Assembly: GCA_964030785.1 (NCBI GenBank)
Contig: OZ034967.1
Span: forward strand, 62,449,712 to 62,513,711
Reading direction: 5' to 3'
Source: Siderastrea siderea
Lineage: Eukaryota > Cnidaria > Anthozoa > Scleractinia > Rhizangiidae
DNA: 64,000 nucleotides
The translations under genes and the position numbers were made by a program. Shown here one piece after another: positions 22,762 through 34,380 of the stretch. Position 1 is the first letter of the stretch; each line of letters begins with the position of its first letter. A model generated the notes under the pieces. The model was not told the DNA's origin, did no database searches, and saw only the letters and a list, made by a program, of their open reading frames with translations.

Positions 22762-24902
22762 TCTGCATACCGAGCTCTATAAATTTCCGCGGAACGTTTT
22801 GGCAAATAACTCAAGAACGGTGTACCGCACAGACCTGAGACTTGGAGAAGTTGTTTATTTATTAATCTTTGATAACATTTGACATTCTTGGCTTCTTTTA
22901 TTGAATGGTTTCGAATTTATTTTTGTATGGCGTGACAGTGCAACCCGGCAATAGAAGATCCTGAGTTTGAGTAGCCAATCAGAGCGCTCGAAAAACACCA
23001 TCCACTTGTTTGGTATGTACTAAGTTCAGCCGTTATCACGCACGAGAGAGCACTGACAAAATAAGAGAAGTTGCGTCTAGGAAAAGCATTTTCGCGAAGT
23101 GCAAATTGCATTATCGCCATCAGCTGCATTCGATTATTCAATGGGGTGTCATGTCAAAAACTGGCGATAAGTAATTTTAAAATTTAAAAACCATCAATAA
23201 AACCCTACACAATTAACCAATGGGAAGGATTTCCGATAAGTTTGATCTTCACAGCTTTTTCGGTATCAGTAAAGTGAGATCAGGTGTGCGATGAAAAACA
23301 GAGAAAGCGTTGCTATAGCAAATTGTCTTACAGCCATTTATGCTAACATCAGAAAGGCAACTGTAGTGCTTTTTTGTCCGGTTTATAAGCGTAGCCTATG
23401 TACAGCCGCCTGCGGGTATCTCTCCGTTTCTTTCCCAGAGACTGAAAGAAAAAAAATTAACAAGAGGTTCACTGCAGACATCTCAGTAGTGATAAAAAAT
23501 ACAAATACTGAAAACCCTTGGCCATATTAAGGGAATGTATCAGCCCTTATGCGGTTTGATTGATCTCAGCTGAACCAGATCGGTTCGAAAACGCTCCTGA
23601 GGCATTAGTATGAAAATTTTGCCGTTCTCACTCTGGTTTGCACTCATTCCGTTGCTGGGAGCCAAAGCGTCGACTGGGTTCGAAGGTTCAAAAGATAAGT
23701 AACAGAAGCCTTCATCTTGAATCCTTTTCATTAGTATATTTTATTTTGACAAAAAAAAGAAGAAGCTGTGAGCGGTGCCTTGGATTGCGGTGCGCCCGCG
23801 TTTACTGGCCGGTGGGGATAGAGTGCATTTCGGAGAGCGCGAAGTACTTCAAATGAGTAAGTACACCACAGAACTGAGTTTAACTCCTCCTAAGTTACCT
23901 TTCTAGCCGTGTTCAGAGTGTTTGCGCCAGGCTATGGAAACACTTACGTGTAGTTTCTATTTCCTTCTTTCAAGCAGGTCAAACATGACGTCATAATTGT
24001 GAGGCTATACGTATGCTGCTAGGCATCCAATCATAGCCGGCGTGATATGTCAAGCTCGAGCCTCTGTGATTGTTATTTCTCTTGAGACTTCTCTACAGTT
24101 AAATGGGAAAGGGGGTCGACCACATCGCTGGCTACAGACTTCAAGGAAAAGAAGAGCATGATACGTGACGACTGCAAGTTGAAATTGTCAGAGTGGATAT
24201 GAAATGCTAACGATCTCCTTGCCCACAAAAACAATTAAACTCCGATATTAAGGTTGCTGTGGCTAAACAGCCACGGATGGACGTCAACGCGGTATAGCGG
24301 TATTGGTCATAAAAATACCACTCATCTTTAGTCTATTACTACACTGGTTGTCGCTGCTTCGTGGCTAAAATTCGTTTTGGCCACGGTGATTTGTTATGGA
24401 AAATTTTTCATTGAAAGTTTTTTATTTCTCTTTTACTTCGCCTCGAGGTTTGGCGAGTGACGCAGGAACAAAAGAGCCTGAAAAGACTCGTCTTATGACT
24501 AACAGTTCTCATCCCAACTCTCTTGACTGCTATTAACTTTTTTGATATTGACTTTGTTTATTTTTTATTTTTGTTTTAGGCGAGGGTTGTCGCTTTCAGA
24601 GCTTTACGCCCTGCGGGTGTCCACGAGTTTTGCCAATTCCGGACTTCACTCTGCGAGTTTTAGTAGAGAAAAGGCGACGGCATGTTTTGCAGTATACAAC
24701 TCTCTGTGAGTTTGAATACGCGTTTACTTGTTTGATCCGGCTAACTAATCCCTGGTCTTTTGCTGGCTACAAAACGTTCGCGGTTTTCGCTCCGGAAAGG
24801 GTCGCAACGCAAGTTATCGTTCCGAACCAAAACAGGAACTTTTCCATATACCAACTACATACCAAGACATTCTAAAGCCATACAGCAGTAAACAACTCTC
24901 AT
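22762..24902. other. no gene seen; dispersed repeat near 22960-23030
   Basis: agccaatcagagcgctcg followed by ccatccacttgtttggtatgt (about 22973-23020) recurs in diverged form at about 31938-31985. An acceptor-like stretch (ttgttttag) at about 24579 precedes an 81-codon ORF with no recognisable content. Confidence 0.5.
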
Positions 24903-25830
24903 GAGCCAATACGGAGTGGCATTGCTCTCTCCAGGGTTAACTAAATATAGCTCAAAAACGGATTCTGTTTTAGCAAGTGACAACATCATTGTATTGTTCA
25001 AGTTTTCTTCTGTATTGATATGTTTATTTTGCAGCTATTCTAATGCATGACGTTTAACTCTGAAGAGGGGACTGCATTCATTGCCATAATGTCGACTTGT
25101 GACTGCTGCAGTTTGATTGTAACTAACTACCTGTTGACGATCGCCTTTTATACCTGGGAAAAAAGCAGCCAGGCCTTCTTAAGTAGCCCGCAAAAAGCTG
25201 TTTAAGTAGCGAAACTCGGCGGTCAGCATAAATCAAACTGACAATGAGGAAAGGGACAACCTACTCACATGATGTTATTTACCATGATATAGGCTCTATT
25301 TCGCCGCTGTTCAAGTGCCCTCTTGTAAGTATACATGACCATTATTCCTAACACGGGCCAATTTTCTTTTTGCGTCCACTTCAAGATGACCAAGATGAAG
25401 CCCGCTAAATTGAGTGAACCTTTTTACTAAAGGCCATTGCTATGACAGCTATTGTTCAATACTTTGCTGCGGTTCTAACTTCACTTAGTCTGTGGATAAA
25501 TTCTTTTAAAAGTGTTACCATTCAAACGAAAGCGTTTCTGTCACACTCTTCCGGGGGACTGTTTGCCGGTTTTACAATATTTGCCCTGATTTCTACTTGT
25601 GGCTTTTAACAGAGAGTAAGGTCAAAACATGTCTTTCGTTTCTAAACAAGGAGAAATATAGCTGTTCTGAATTTTCCAAACGTTAGTCTATTTGACAAAA
25701 AGGACTAAAAAAAATAGTTCTCTTCACATTCCACTGCTACTACTACTGACGCTAGTATTGGAAAATAACATACATGTACATAAGGCACACAACATCCTCC
25801 CTCAAGCATTGTCATAGAAAAGCATTAGTC
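24903..25830 (+). repeat. segmental duplication, copy 1
   Basis: About 900 bp, similar along its length to 26463-27400 (offset about 1560 bp, same strand). Shared landmarks include cttctgtattgatatgttta, ataggctctatttcgccgct, ccacttcaagatg and caaca(t/c)cctccc. Divergence is spread along the length with small indels. Confidence 0.85.
25244..25324 (+). CDS. candidate first exon (copy 1), 27 codons
   Basis: ATG at 25244 to a donor CTT|GTAAGT after 25324, phase 0. The peptide ends YHDIGSISPLFKCPL. The duplicate at 26791 keeps the same reading frame, the same donor and nearly the same C-terminal peptide (YYDIGSISPLSKCPL) although the DNA on either side has diverged, which suggests coding. Here the ATG used in copy 2 is ATA, so a downstream ATG in another frame register would be needed. 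No downstream exon was found and no family was recognised. Confidence 0.3.
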
Positions 25831-25831
25831 A

Positions 25832-26179
25832 ATGAAATATGTGGTGTTTCCGCAAGATTCCGTTGTCGTAAAAGGGCAACTTCAAAAAGTCGTCACCGTC
25901 CTTGCCAACCTTAAAACCGGAATTGCTGAAAAACAATACATCTTTACATCTTTGATATCAAGTTCTAGCGACAACGAATCCAGTAGCTCATATTTAAGCC
26001 CTTATGAAGGCGAAATTAAGAGAAAGAAAAACAAAAAGGCTCAGCTGAACACACACAAAAAAAACGTATTAAGCTTAACAGGGAAAGCAAAAAAACATCA
26101 GCGGGAAAGAGAGAGAGAGAGGAAGAAGCCATTTAAGTTTTCAAACGAAAAAATAGATAAGCCCAAAGATCTTTTATGA
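25832..26179 (+). CDS. hypothetical protein, 115 aa, Ser- and Lys-rich
   Basis: ATG at 25832 follows an in-frame TAG two codons earlier, so the start is well defined. Residues 1-45 look ordinary (MKYVVFPQDSVVVKG). Residues about 46-60 are a serine run, and the rest is highly basic, including an RE repeat encoded by a (GA)n microsatellite at about 26107-26120. No known domain. It lies between the two segmental duplicates but is not itself duplicated. It may be the first exon of a longer gene or chance. Confidence 0.3.
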   Translation: MKYVVFPQDSVVVKGQLQKVVTVLANLKTGIAEKQYIFTSLISSSSDNESSSSYLSPYEGEIKRKKNKKAQLNTHKKNVLSLTGKAKKHQRERERERKKPFKFSNEKIDKPKDLL

Positions 26180-26462
26180 GGAAAGATTCTGACATAGAGA
26201 TATTTTCTCGCAAGAATACCACATTAGAGAACTAAGAGAGACTGAGCGAAAGCTAATTAGTCTTAGAAGGCCGAAAAACGTTAAGTTCGAATACTGCTTT
26301 TTAATCTGACGAAATAATCAGCCTACTCTCATGACTTGGCGGCTACTTAACAGTCGTGGATTTACCAATCTTTTTCCCGGTGGTTTTCCCACCGGAAAGG
26401 GTTGTAGATACCGACGTACACTATTCCCTTGCCCCCCCTCCCCCCCCGCCCCCGTACCCCTA

Positions 26463-27400
26463 CCGTGAGCCAATATATGGGAGTGCCCTCTCCAGCGTTA
26501 ATTTAATATAGCTTAAGTGTGGGCTCAGTTGTGACAAGTGACCAACGTCATTGTTCAAGTCTCCTTCTGTATTGATATGTTTATTTTGATGGTATTCTAA
26601 TGGCGCTAAGCTCAGAGCATCCAGAAGGGGGCTGCATTCATTAACGCAAAGTTGGACAAGTTTGTGACTACCACAATTGACTCTAATTAGCACCCTGTTG
26701 CCGATCACGCCTTTTTTGCCAGAGGCAGAAAAATAAGCGATAGCTTACTGCTATTTCGAACTATTCAAGGAGCGAAACCTGGAGGTCAGGATGAATCAAA
26801 CTAACAACGAGGAAAAGGACAATTCGATTTACTATGATATAGGCTCTATTTCGCCGCTCTCTAAGTGCCCTCTTGTAAGTATACATCACCATTATTTCTG
26901 ACTTTGGGAAATTTTCTTTTTGTGTCCACTTCAAGATGGCCAAGATGGAACCCGCTTAAGTGAATAAGCCTCTTAGCGAGGGCCGTGCATTTAATATGAC
27001 ATGTATTGGGCAATAATTTCCTGTGGTTCTAATTTTGAGTCTGTGGATAAATTCTTAAGTGTGATCGTTCAAAAGAAAGGTTTTCCGCGATTCCGTTCTG
27101 GGGGGCTGTTTGCCGGCTTAACAATATTTACTCAGATTTCAACTTGCGGCTTTTAACCGAGAGCAGGGTCAAAATATAGCTTTCAGTTTTTCAAAAGGAT
27201 AAATGACCTTTGTTGTGAGTTTTCTGAGCTTTAGTCCATTGGACTAAATGAACTAGAAATTTAGTTCTCTCCACACTCCTCCGTGGACAGTTTTGCGTTT
27301 TTTCTGCCTTGAATAGTTTAATACCTTTACATGCAACACCCTCCCATCCCTTGAGCAAAACCCACACTGTACGTGTAATCCCATGGAACAAAAGCATATA
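26463..27400 (+). repeat. segmental duplication, copy 2
   Basis: This is the partner of 24903-25830. Its right end runs into the promoter region of the Dlish-like gene at 27518. Confidence 0.85.
26791..26874 (+). CDS. candidate first exon (copy 2), 28 codons
   Basis: ATG at 26791 opens 28 codons (MNQTNNEEKDNSIYYDIG, then SISPLSKCPL) to a donor CTT|GTAAGT after 26874, phase 0. See copy 1 at 25244 for the conserved frame. No second exon was identified before the next gene. Function unknown. Confidence 0.35.
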
Positions 27401-27403
27401 AAA
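27397..27403 (+). promoter_or_regulatory. TATA box of the SH3 adaptor gene
   Basis: gcaTATAAAAggc lies about 120 bp upstream of the ATG at 27518, a plausible core promoter spacing for a short 5' UTR. Confidence 0.5.
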
Positions 27404-27517
27404 GGCTCTTCCCAGAGTGCCATCAACTCTTGTAGTGTATACATCAACATTCTTTCGATCCGATGGTTCGAAGTTTTACGCTGATCTTAGCATTTTCTTC
27501 AGCAGGTTTATTTTACC

Positions 27518-30270
27518 ATGGCCTTTTTCTGCCCCATGAGAATTCCAAGGAGACGAAGAAAACGTGAGTAGACAAGTCTACTGAAAGGTTCAGTTGAAAG
27601 CTTTTATTACTTTATTGTTTACAAAATGGTCTCACAGCGCTTGTCATTATTTCTTTGACAGGGTATCGAGATGAAGAACAAAAAGAAACCACTCGAAATG
27701 GAAATCCTAAAGGACGGATTACAGGTAGCAACAGTGTAGACTCTCTTGTAGAACTGGGTAAGGAAGAAGAAGACGATGAGATTGAATTTGAGCCGCGAAA
27801 AATGGTTGTTTTGCACGATTTCATCGCGTGTGTTGAAGACGAGGTTGCGGTGAAGCGAGGACAACATGTCAAAGCGTTGTATCAAGAAACGGACTGGATT
27901 TATGTGTTAACCAACGATGGCAAAGAAGGGTTTATCCCATTTACATACTGTGTTGCGGAGGACGAATATGAAAAAAGGAAAGAAAAACAGAAAGGTCTCC
28001 AAAGGAATAATTTCCGTAACGCATCATTTATTGACTCGCTGCAAGTTCAAACAGACACGACACCGGCGTTTGATTTTAAGAAAAATAATTATGGTGATTA
28101 CGTCGTAAGATTTGATTTCATAGCTTGTGATGAGAATGACATTGATGCTCAGAAAGGAGATAGAGTTCGAGTTTTGAACAAAGATGACAAAGATTGGTAC
28201 TGGGTTTCGAACAGCAAAGGCGCGGAGGGTTTTATTCCCAAAGATTTTCTCGTTCCATTTGACAGACTTCAGAATGGCGGTAAGTGGTTATCAATATCAC
28301 TGATTATTTAAGCACTTTTTCTCATGTTAAGTATTCTGAGGATAAAGAGAGAAAAAGTATGGCTTGAAACACGTGCTGGGTTCTTTTGAACAGCGATTCA
28401 CAGTGAGAAGCAGATTTGGAGAACCGTATGATTCGAACGTGTCTAATTAGCTTGGCTGGTATTGTATTACGCTAAATCGTCTTTTGTGAAGTTTTAATAA
28501 ACAAATTGAAAATCTAGAACAACTTGGCAAACAGAGAGCCTGAAGATGTAAATTGAACCACTCGGTAGAGGTTGTGCATTTACATGTCAGCTTAGGAACG
28601 TTAACGTCAGCTGGATAAACTTATTCCAAGAAAAGCATCCGAAAACGCCTGATCCCTAGCTACCTATTGTGGCCAATTAATGATCTTTTAAGTGTTTTCC
28701 GGAGTGGAAAATGAAGTCATTTGTAAGGCTGAAAAGGACGATTGATTCTGAAATACAACTCAAATTTTATAAAAAATGAGGGTAAGTACAATCATGTGAT
28801 ACACTGGATCTCCTATCAGTTCATATGTTAAGCAGCAATAAAACATTATCATATTGTATTAAAAATATCGTCTGTCTGCACTAAATGGTTATTTGTTTCA
28901 TATTCATAATTTCTTGACTATGACATCCCATTTTTCCTTGCAAGATCAATACACAATGTCAAGCTGACACATTTGCCATGGGGACAATATGGTCGTGTTA
29001 TTTTGACATAAAACTAACTTCCTGGAAATGTAGAAATTGAAAATCTGTAATAACCACATAACCACATGTTATTGACCAAGCTTGCTCAGGAAGGTCAATG
29101 TGGCATGGTATTGGACAAGTTCTTATTTCGGGCATTGACATAAATGAACACACAAAAAAGAATGCAACAGCATGACATGGCTCTAAATCAAATTGTCATT
29201 TTCTTTTGGACCGCATTACAAAGTGTTACAGGTGAAAGGTTTTGTCAAAACATTGACAATAATCAAGTTTCATTAATCAACGTGCTTAACTAGGTTTATT
29301 TCTTTTGTGTCATTGTGGTTTGGTGGGGGTGATGATCACGTGGCAGAAGTTTCCAAAATATCAAAAATTGGGGCTTATCCACTGAGTTTATAAGGTTAAT
29401 TGGCCACCCCAGAGAAATTGAAAGCTGACGTTTCGAGAATTAGCCCTTTGTCTGAGCAAATCCTTCGTCCACAATGTGCATGGTCCGCCCAACTGATATG
29501 AGAGTATGATATGAGAGTATGAAATCACCTAGTGTTTTGTTGCTTTGCAAGAAATTTCGTTGCAGTATAAATTGTCTACCAGAGTTAAATTTTTTAGCTT
29601 ATATTTGGTTGCTTATCAAGGGCTTTTTCGTCCATTTTTAAACCTCAATTTTGAGTTTGTATATTTGAGCAAAGTTAACCATTAACCAGATGTTGTCTAG
29701 AAAATTACTATCCTAACTGTACTCACAACATATAATTTGAGATTTAACATAATTGCGACAACATATTTCCATTGTAATTGTTCAAATAAATTGTGTTTTC
29801 ATTTAGATTCAAGTCCATCCTCTAATCAGAGTCTGCTGAATGGTAGCAGACGATTGTCTGAGACTCGTGTGTCGCCATTATCGACTCAAGTAGGAAGTCC
29901 TTACAGGGAAACGACTCCAGACTCTGCTAGATCAAACAGCAGAAGTTCATCGACAGAGCCACTGTTGTTAATTAAACCACCGTTCAGTCAAAATGGATCC
30001 AGCCCAGTTACTCCCAACAGTGACATAGAGGCATTCTGCCAGCGTCGAAACACCAATGAGCTTTTATTGTATGGGCAAGAACTTGTGTGCATTGATACGT
30101 ATGTAGGGAGGAGGACAGATGAACTTACTGTGAATAAAGGTGACTGGATTTATGCTGATATGAAACTCAAGGATGGTAGAGGGTGGATATGGGCATATTC
30201 ACCTTCAAATAAGACACAGGGGTTTGTGCCAAGGTCATGTGTGCGACCACCAGCAACCACACCGTTATGA
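27518..30270 (+). CDS. three-SH3-domain adaptor, Dlish/Vamana-like
   Basis: Three exons join in phase: 27518-27563 (donor AAC|GTGAGT), 27662-28279 (acceptor TTGACAG, donor GCG|GTAAGT) and 29807-30270 (acceptor TTTAG, stop TGA). They total 376 codons including stop, 375 aa. The protein starts MAFFCPMRIPRRRRK, close to the conserved basic N-terminus I recall for Drosophila Dlish (MAFLCPVRIRR), a possible membrane-lipid or acylation region. SH3 domains lie at about 62-113 (ends EGFIPFTYC), 162-213 (ALYDY-type core replaced by VRFDFIACDE, then WYWV) and 313-370 (LVCIDTYVG, then GFVPRSCV). A Ser/Pro-rich linker occupies 222-300. Dlish binds the myosin Dachs and palmitoyltransferases in the Fat/Dachsous pathway controlling growth and planar polarity; that role is inferred by family. 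Lengths and domain order fit. Confidence 0.8.
28280..29806. other. second intron of the SH3 gene, with a repeat relic
   Basis: About 29364-29480, read on the minus strand, holds gacaaagggctaattctcg followed by aaacgtcagctttcaa. This resembles a widespread 3'-end repeat of cnidarian retroelements. Nothing else is recognised. Confidence 0.5.
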
Positions 30271-31339
30271 TCTTAGGCTCTCTGGTGTTAACTAATAGGA
30301 AGGTTACTAAATCTGTATATCCTTTAGTAGAAGATTGCGAAAATAATTTTTCGTATTATTGAAATATTATATATGGTAGTTTTGGAGAACGCCTGTTGAT
30401 AGTTTTTCTAAGCTGCTATGGGAAGATTTCTTATAGATAATGAAATAATTTGAGCTTTATTATGTAATAGTAATCAACAGTTCCTTATCCCTCCCTTTTA
30501 ATAATAGGACACCTCCTGACCTTGTGAGGAAAGCAGGGACCCACAACTGATTGTTTCAGTGGCCAAAAATTCAGATAAAATTTTGGTGACAAACTAGAAT
30601 CTTCTATATAATTATGGTAAAGTGTTATCTTAACTCAGTTGTTTTCAGGAAGACAAAAATATTGCCTTAGAGTGGGAGATAAGGCCAGCCAGCTAGAAAA
30701 CTCGCAGCAGCTTGAAAATTTGGGGGATAAGATTCCGTATCCCTAAAGCTTTCTTTGAGTGAAATATTCAGCAAAAGGGTCCAATAAGATCAAACTATGT
30801 AACCTTTCACAAATATCCCTTTAAATGGCTGACAGCAGAGTGATCTGGAGAAAGCAGAAGTGTTAATTGTGGTAGTAAAATTTTCTCATTGGGTGCCCCT
30901 GGAAAACAGTGTGAGCTGAATTGTCGTTACTGGTAGTTTAAGTTAGAGTGATTTCAGGGATTGTAAATTGGACCTCAGGTTTGATTAGGGTTGCAGGAAG
31001 GAGACCTGACTGAGTTATAGTGCCTTATGAAAGTGTTAACATTAGCAGGTGTGCTCCGTAAACAGACCAAAACCAAATGTTTCAAAGTAGAGTCTATTTT
31101 TTTAATCATATATGCTAATATTTTTTAAAAGTAGATTTACAGTTGATTGCTTTTGAAAATAATTATGCACAAATCCTTTGTAGAAATTATAAAAAAAAAT
31201 TTAATTTTACAATGTAAATAGCTGGTGTTCTTTTTAGACACGGTGACACCATAGCCTGCTAGTTAGATTGTTTTGGCTAATCATTTCTATAGCAAACTTC
31301 TGATTGTCAGTTAGCATGCAGTCATAATATATGTGGACC
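30271..31339. other. 3' flank of the SH3 gene, no gene seen
   Basis: This holds the likely 3' UTR and intergenic sequence. Several AT-rich stretches occur but no decisive poly(A) signal. Confidence 0.5.
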
Positions 31340-32030
31340 TTCATATTAGACTTTGACTATGAGTGTGACTTTCAATTCCTGCTTTAGCTTGCTTTCCTGC
31401 TTTAGCTTGTCACCAATCACAAAAATCTCGTTCTTAGAGCCTCCTTCTCTACTGGTCAGCAACAGTGGAGGAATGAGAGCTGTGAAACTGTAGGTGATTT
31501 ATAATTTGGAATTCGTACTGATTAACACCCATTCACCAAAGTGGAGGGGAATAGTGGTGGATGTTTGCTGAAACAGAAGGCAGTAAGGCAATTAAATATC
31601 CACCACTCTTCACTGACACTGAGAAAAATTATTATTCTACTAAAGTTATTATTTTATATTATTATATAATTTATATACTAAAACAGCAATAGGCCATTTC
31701 TGAGTTGTCTTGTACCTCTTTTTCATAGCAAGTCTTGGAGGATAGCCTTTCATATGAAAATGAGTTTTCATTCACATGCAGATAAAACTCATTTTCATAT
31801 GAAAAGTTTTGCACGAAGCCTCGCTTTGAAAAAGAGGCACAAGACAATTTGGAAATAGCTTATTATTATTGTTTTAATATATACCAATGTAAAGAGAAAT
31901 TTCATTTTCGTCACTGTTAGGGCTCAAAGGGTTAAGCAACCAATCAGAGTGCACATGAAACACTATCCACTGGTCTGGTATATACTAATACTTACACTCA
32001 TAGTCTGATCTGAAGGTCTCTACTGCTAAC
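31340..32030. mobile_element. nested MITEs
   Basis: 31340-31520 resembles the left part of the element at 36758-37003 (gaccttcatattagactttg, cctccttctct, ttggaattcgtac), and gtctgatctgaaggtc near 32010 resembles its right end. Between them sit at least two other elements: 31531-31620 (attcacc...gtggtggatgttt against aaatatccaccac) and 31690-31860. This suggests insertion of younger elements into an older one. Confidence 0.6.
31690..31860. mobile_element. palindromic MITE
   Basis: The core is a perfect 21-bp inverted repeat (31748-31768 and 31784-31804) containing catatgaaaatgag, with a 15-bp loop. Outer arms aggccatttctgagttgtct and agacaatttggaaatagct extend the imperfect palindrome. Confidence 0.8.
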
Positions 32031-33395
32031 AGTACAGCATGCATCATATCACATGCGATATTTGGGAAATGATCAAAACTATTGTACTCAGACAGGACCC
32101 ACCATTCTGCAAAAAGACAGGTGGTCTCTTCATGTACCCCCCTTCCCCCGCCTTAAAAGGTGGTGTCTTGTTTGTATAGCCCCCACTCTATCTGGAGTAG
32201 AAACTAAGAAAAAGATTCAAACCTCCCTGTGCTATTCTCTAGCAATGCAAGCTTCATGCACACCTAATATGAAAGTCTCAACTCAAATTGTGAGGCCAAT
32301 AAATTCTGTCCATTTGGCTAATCAGACAGGTGGTATCTTGGATAGCCCCCCTACCCCTAAACATGGTGGGTCCTCATCGAGAATACTTGTTATGACCACT
32401 TCCCTAAGGAAGTGCACTGGAATAGCTTTCTTTTCATGGAACTGAAACAGTGAATTTTGTCCTTTTAGCAACCAAATAATTCTACTTACTGGTTACATTA
32501 TCTTTTCTCTAATTTTGTTGTATGATTATGCTTCTGCCTTTTAGTTTCGCATGGGTTTCAGTTCTGTTACTTTTGCACATCACCAAAGGGTTGCAAAAAT
32601 TAAACCCATGAAAACTGATATGAAGATCGGAAGGCTAAAGGCATTACTCTCGTCTGCCATGACCCATATTTAGGGAAGTAATGTACCTGGACATATTTTG
32701 ACGAACAAACTCTATTTCTTGCGCTACAAACTTTGAATTTTCTTCAGTTTTACAAATATTGCAAAAATTTGGCTAGCCACTTTTAAATTTTGGTATGACT
32801 ATAACAATTTGTAGACCCCACGAAAATTAAAGGCATTAGAGCAATAATTGATAACAGGACTTGGTGTCACCCAATGCAATTTTTTTATTAACATGCTCAT
32901 GTTCAACAAATCTCTCTCCCACTGTAGGGTTGATTTATTTCATTAAACACTCATGTTAAATACAGACCAAATTGGGCTCCAATCAGTTCTATTACTATTA
33001 TTAATAATTATTATGCAATATATATATATATGTAACATTATTTTTATTTAGCAAATTAATTACTGTAGTATTTATATGAACACTGACGATTGTCCTCAGT
33101 TACTGGTCTTGGTATGGACTGACTGATCATTTATGGTGAGGTCACATGGAATATTTAAATGAGATGACAATGTTTATTAAAGTATTATATTTATTACATT
33201 CTTGTTCTTGCTGTACATAATTTTGGACAAAAGTAATAAGGAGTACTTGAAATAGTTTTTTAGCTGCTTATGTGCTACATTTCAAATGTCTTTTGTCTTT
33301 TTCTCTCTTTTAAAGTCAAAAGGAGCACAATGCTAAGATGCCATTTTTAGTGATGACTTAATTAGCCATTCAGGTCAACAATCCCCCTGCAAAAA

Positions 33396-33432
<37 letters not shown>

Positions 33433-34380
33433 ATAAAAGGCCACCAGTTTTTAACTTTTAGAGAATTGGCAGTTTTTACTTACTTGTTTTTTTAAACAAA
33501 CTATAAATTAAGCAAGACGTAATCAAATTAGCGGTTAATCTTGACGTAAATTGGGGCACTATTTTCAATTCTGGGAGAGAATTGTTACACAAAGTGGTTT
33601 TCCGTTGTTCAGCAAAGGTCACAAAGCAGACCCAGTGTCATTCCTTTAGACCCTGGCACTCTCATAACAAGGTTCTGGTTATCTGTAGAGAAATGTCCGT
33701 GTTATGAAGTTAAAAGTTACTTTTTTCCTCATGAGTGTATTTCATATAAACTCCTGCAAAAATGTAGCTCTATTCCCCAGAGCCGCTCGTCTCTCTTAAA
33801 CGGCTGGGGTTAATAGGGCACTATGATGCCTTCGATGCCTGCATACGTAGATGCCTCCCCCACCCCCCTCCCCAAAGTTTTCCATGAGATTTCATTCAAT
33901 CCACAAATGCTATCATAGGATCATAGTGCGAGCTCCCATTAATCTGTGAAAATTTTTTGGCCATTTTTAAAGTTAACGTGAAGCAAAAGAAGGGGGAGGA
34001 GAATTGATGAGTTTTACGAAAATTGAAAATTGTTAAGAATTAAAAGTGAGTTAAAATAATCTCTCGTTTATTTCTTTCTCAAATCTTATCCTGTTTCCTA
34101 AAAATTCACTAAAGATCACTGAGTTGCCCCCTTAAGCCCACTTTAGGGTCGAGCAGGAGCGAGCTGTCAGCGAGCTGGGGTCTCGGTCTCAGCATAACAC
34201 CAACCGCTGACCGTGTAACCTGAAGACGCTGATTTACATCTGATTTGCATATTTGCTCAACACCTGTTAGCGATAAAAACAGATGAAAGGGAAAAACAAC
34301 ACAAATCTAAACGCGGTCGCGTTACTAGCTTGAAGTATTTACAAAACGCCGAGTTTGAGTCAAACGTTTTTGTAGCAATC
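32031..34380. other. no gene seen
   Basis: An open frame of 130 codons at 32053-32445 has no recognisable domain. There is a poly(A)/(TA) run at about 33391-33429. The 5' flank of the myosin light chain gene occupies the end of this stretch. Confidence 0.5.
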
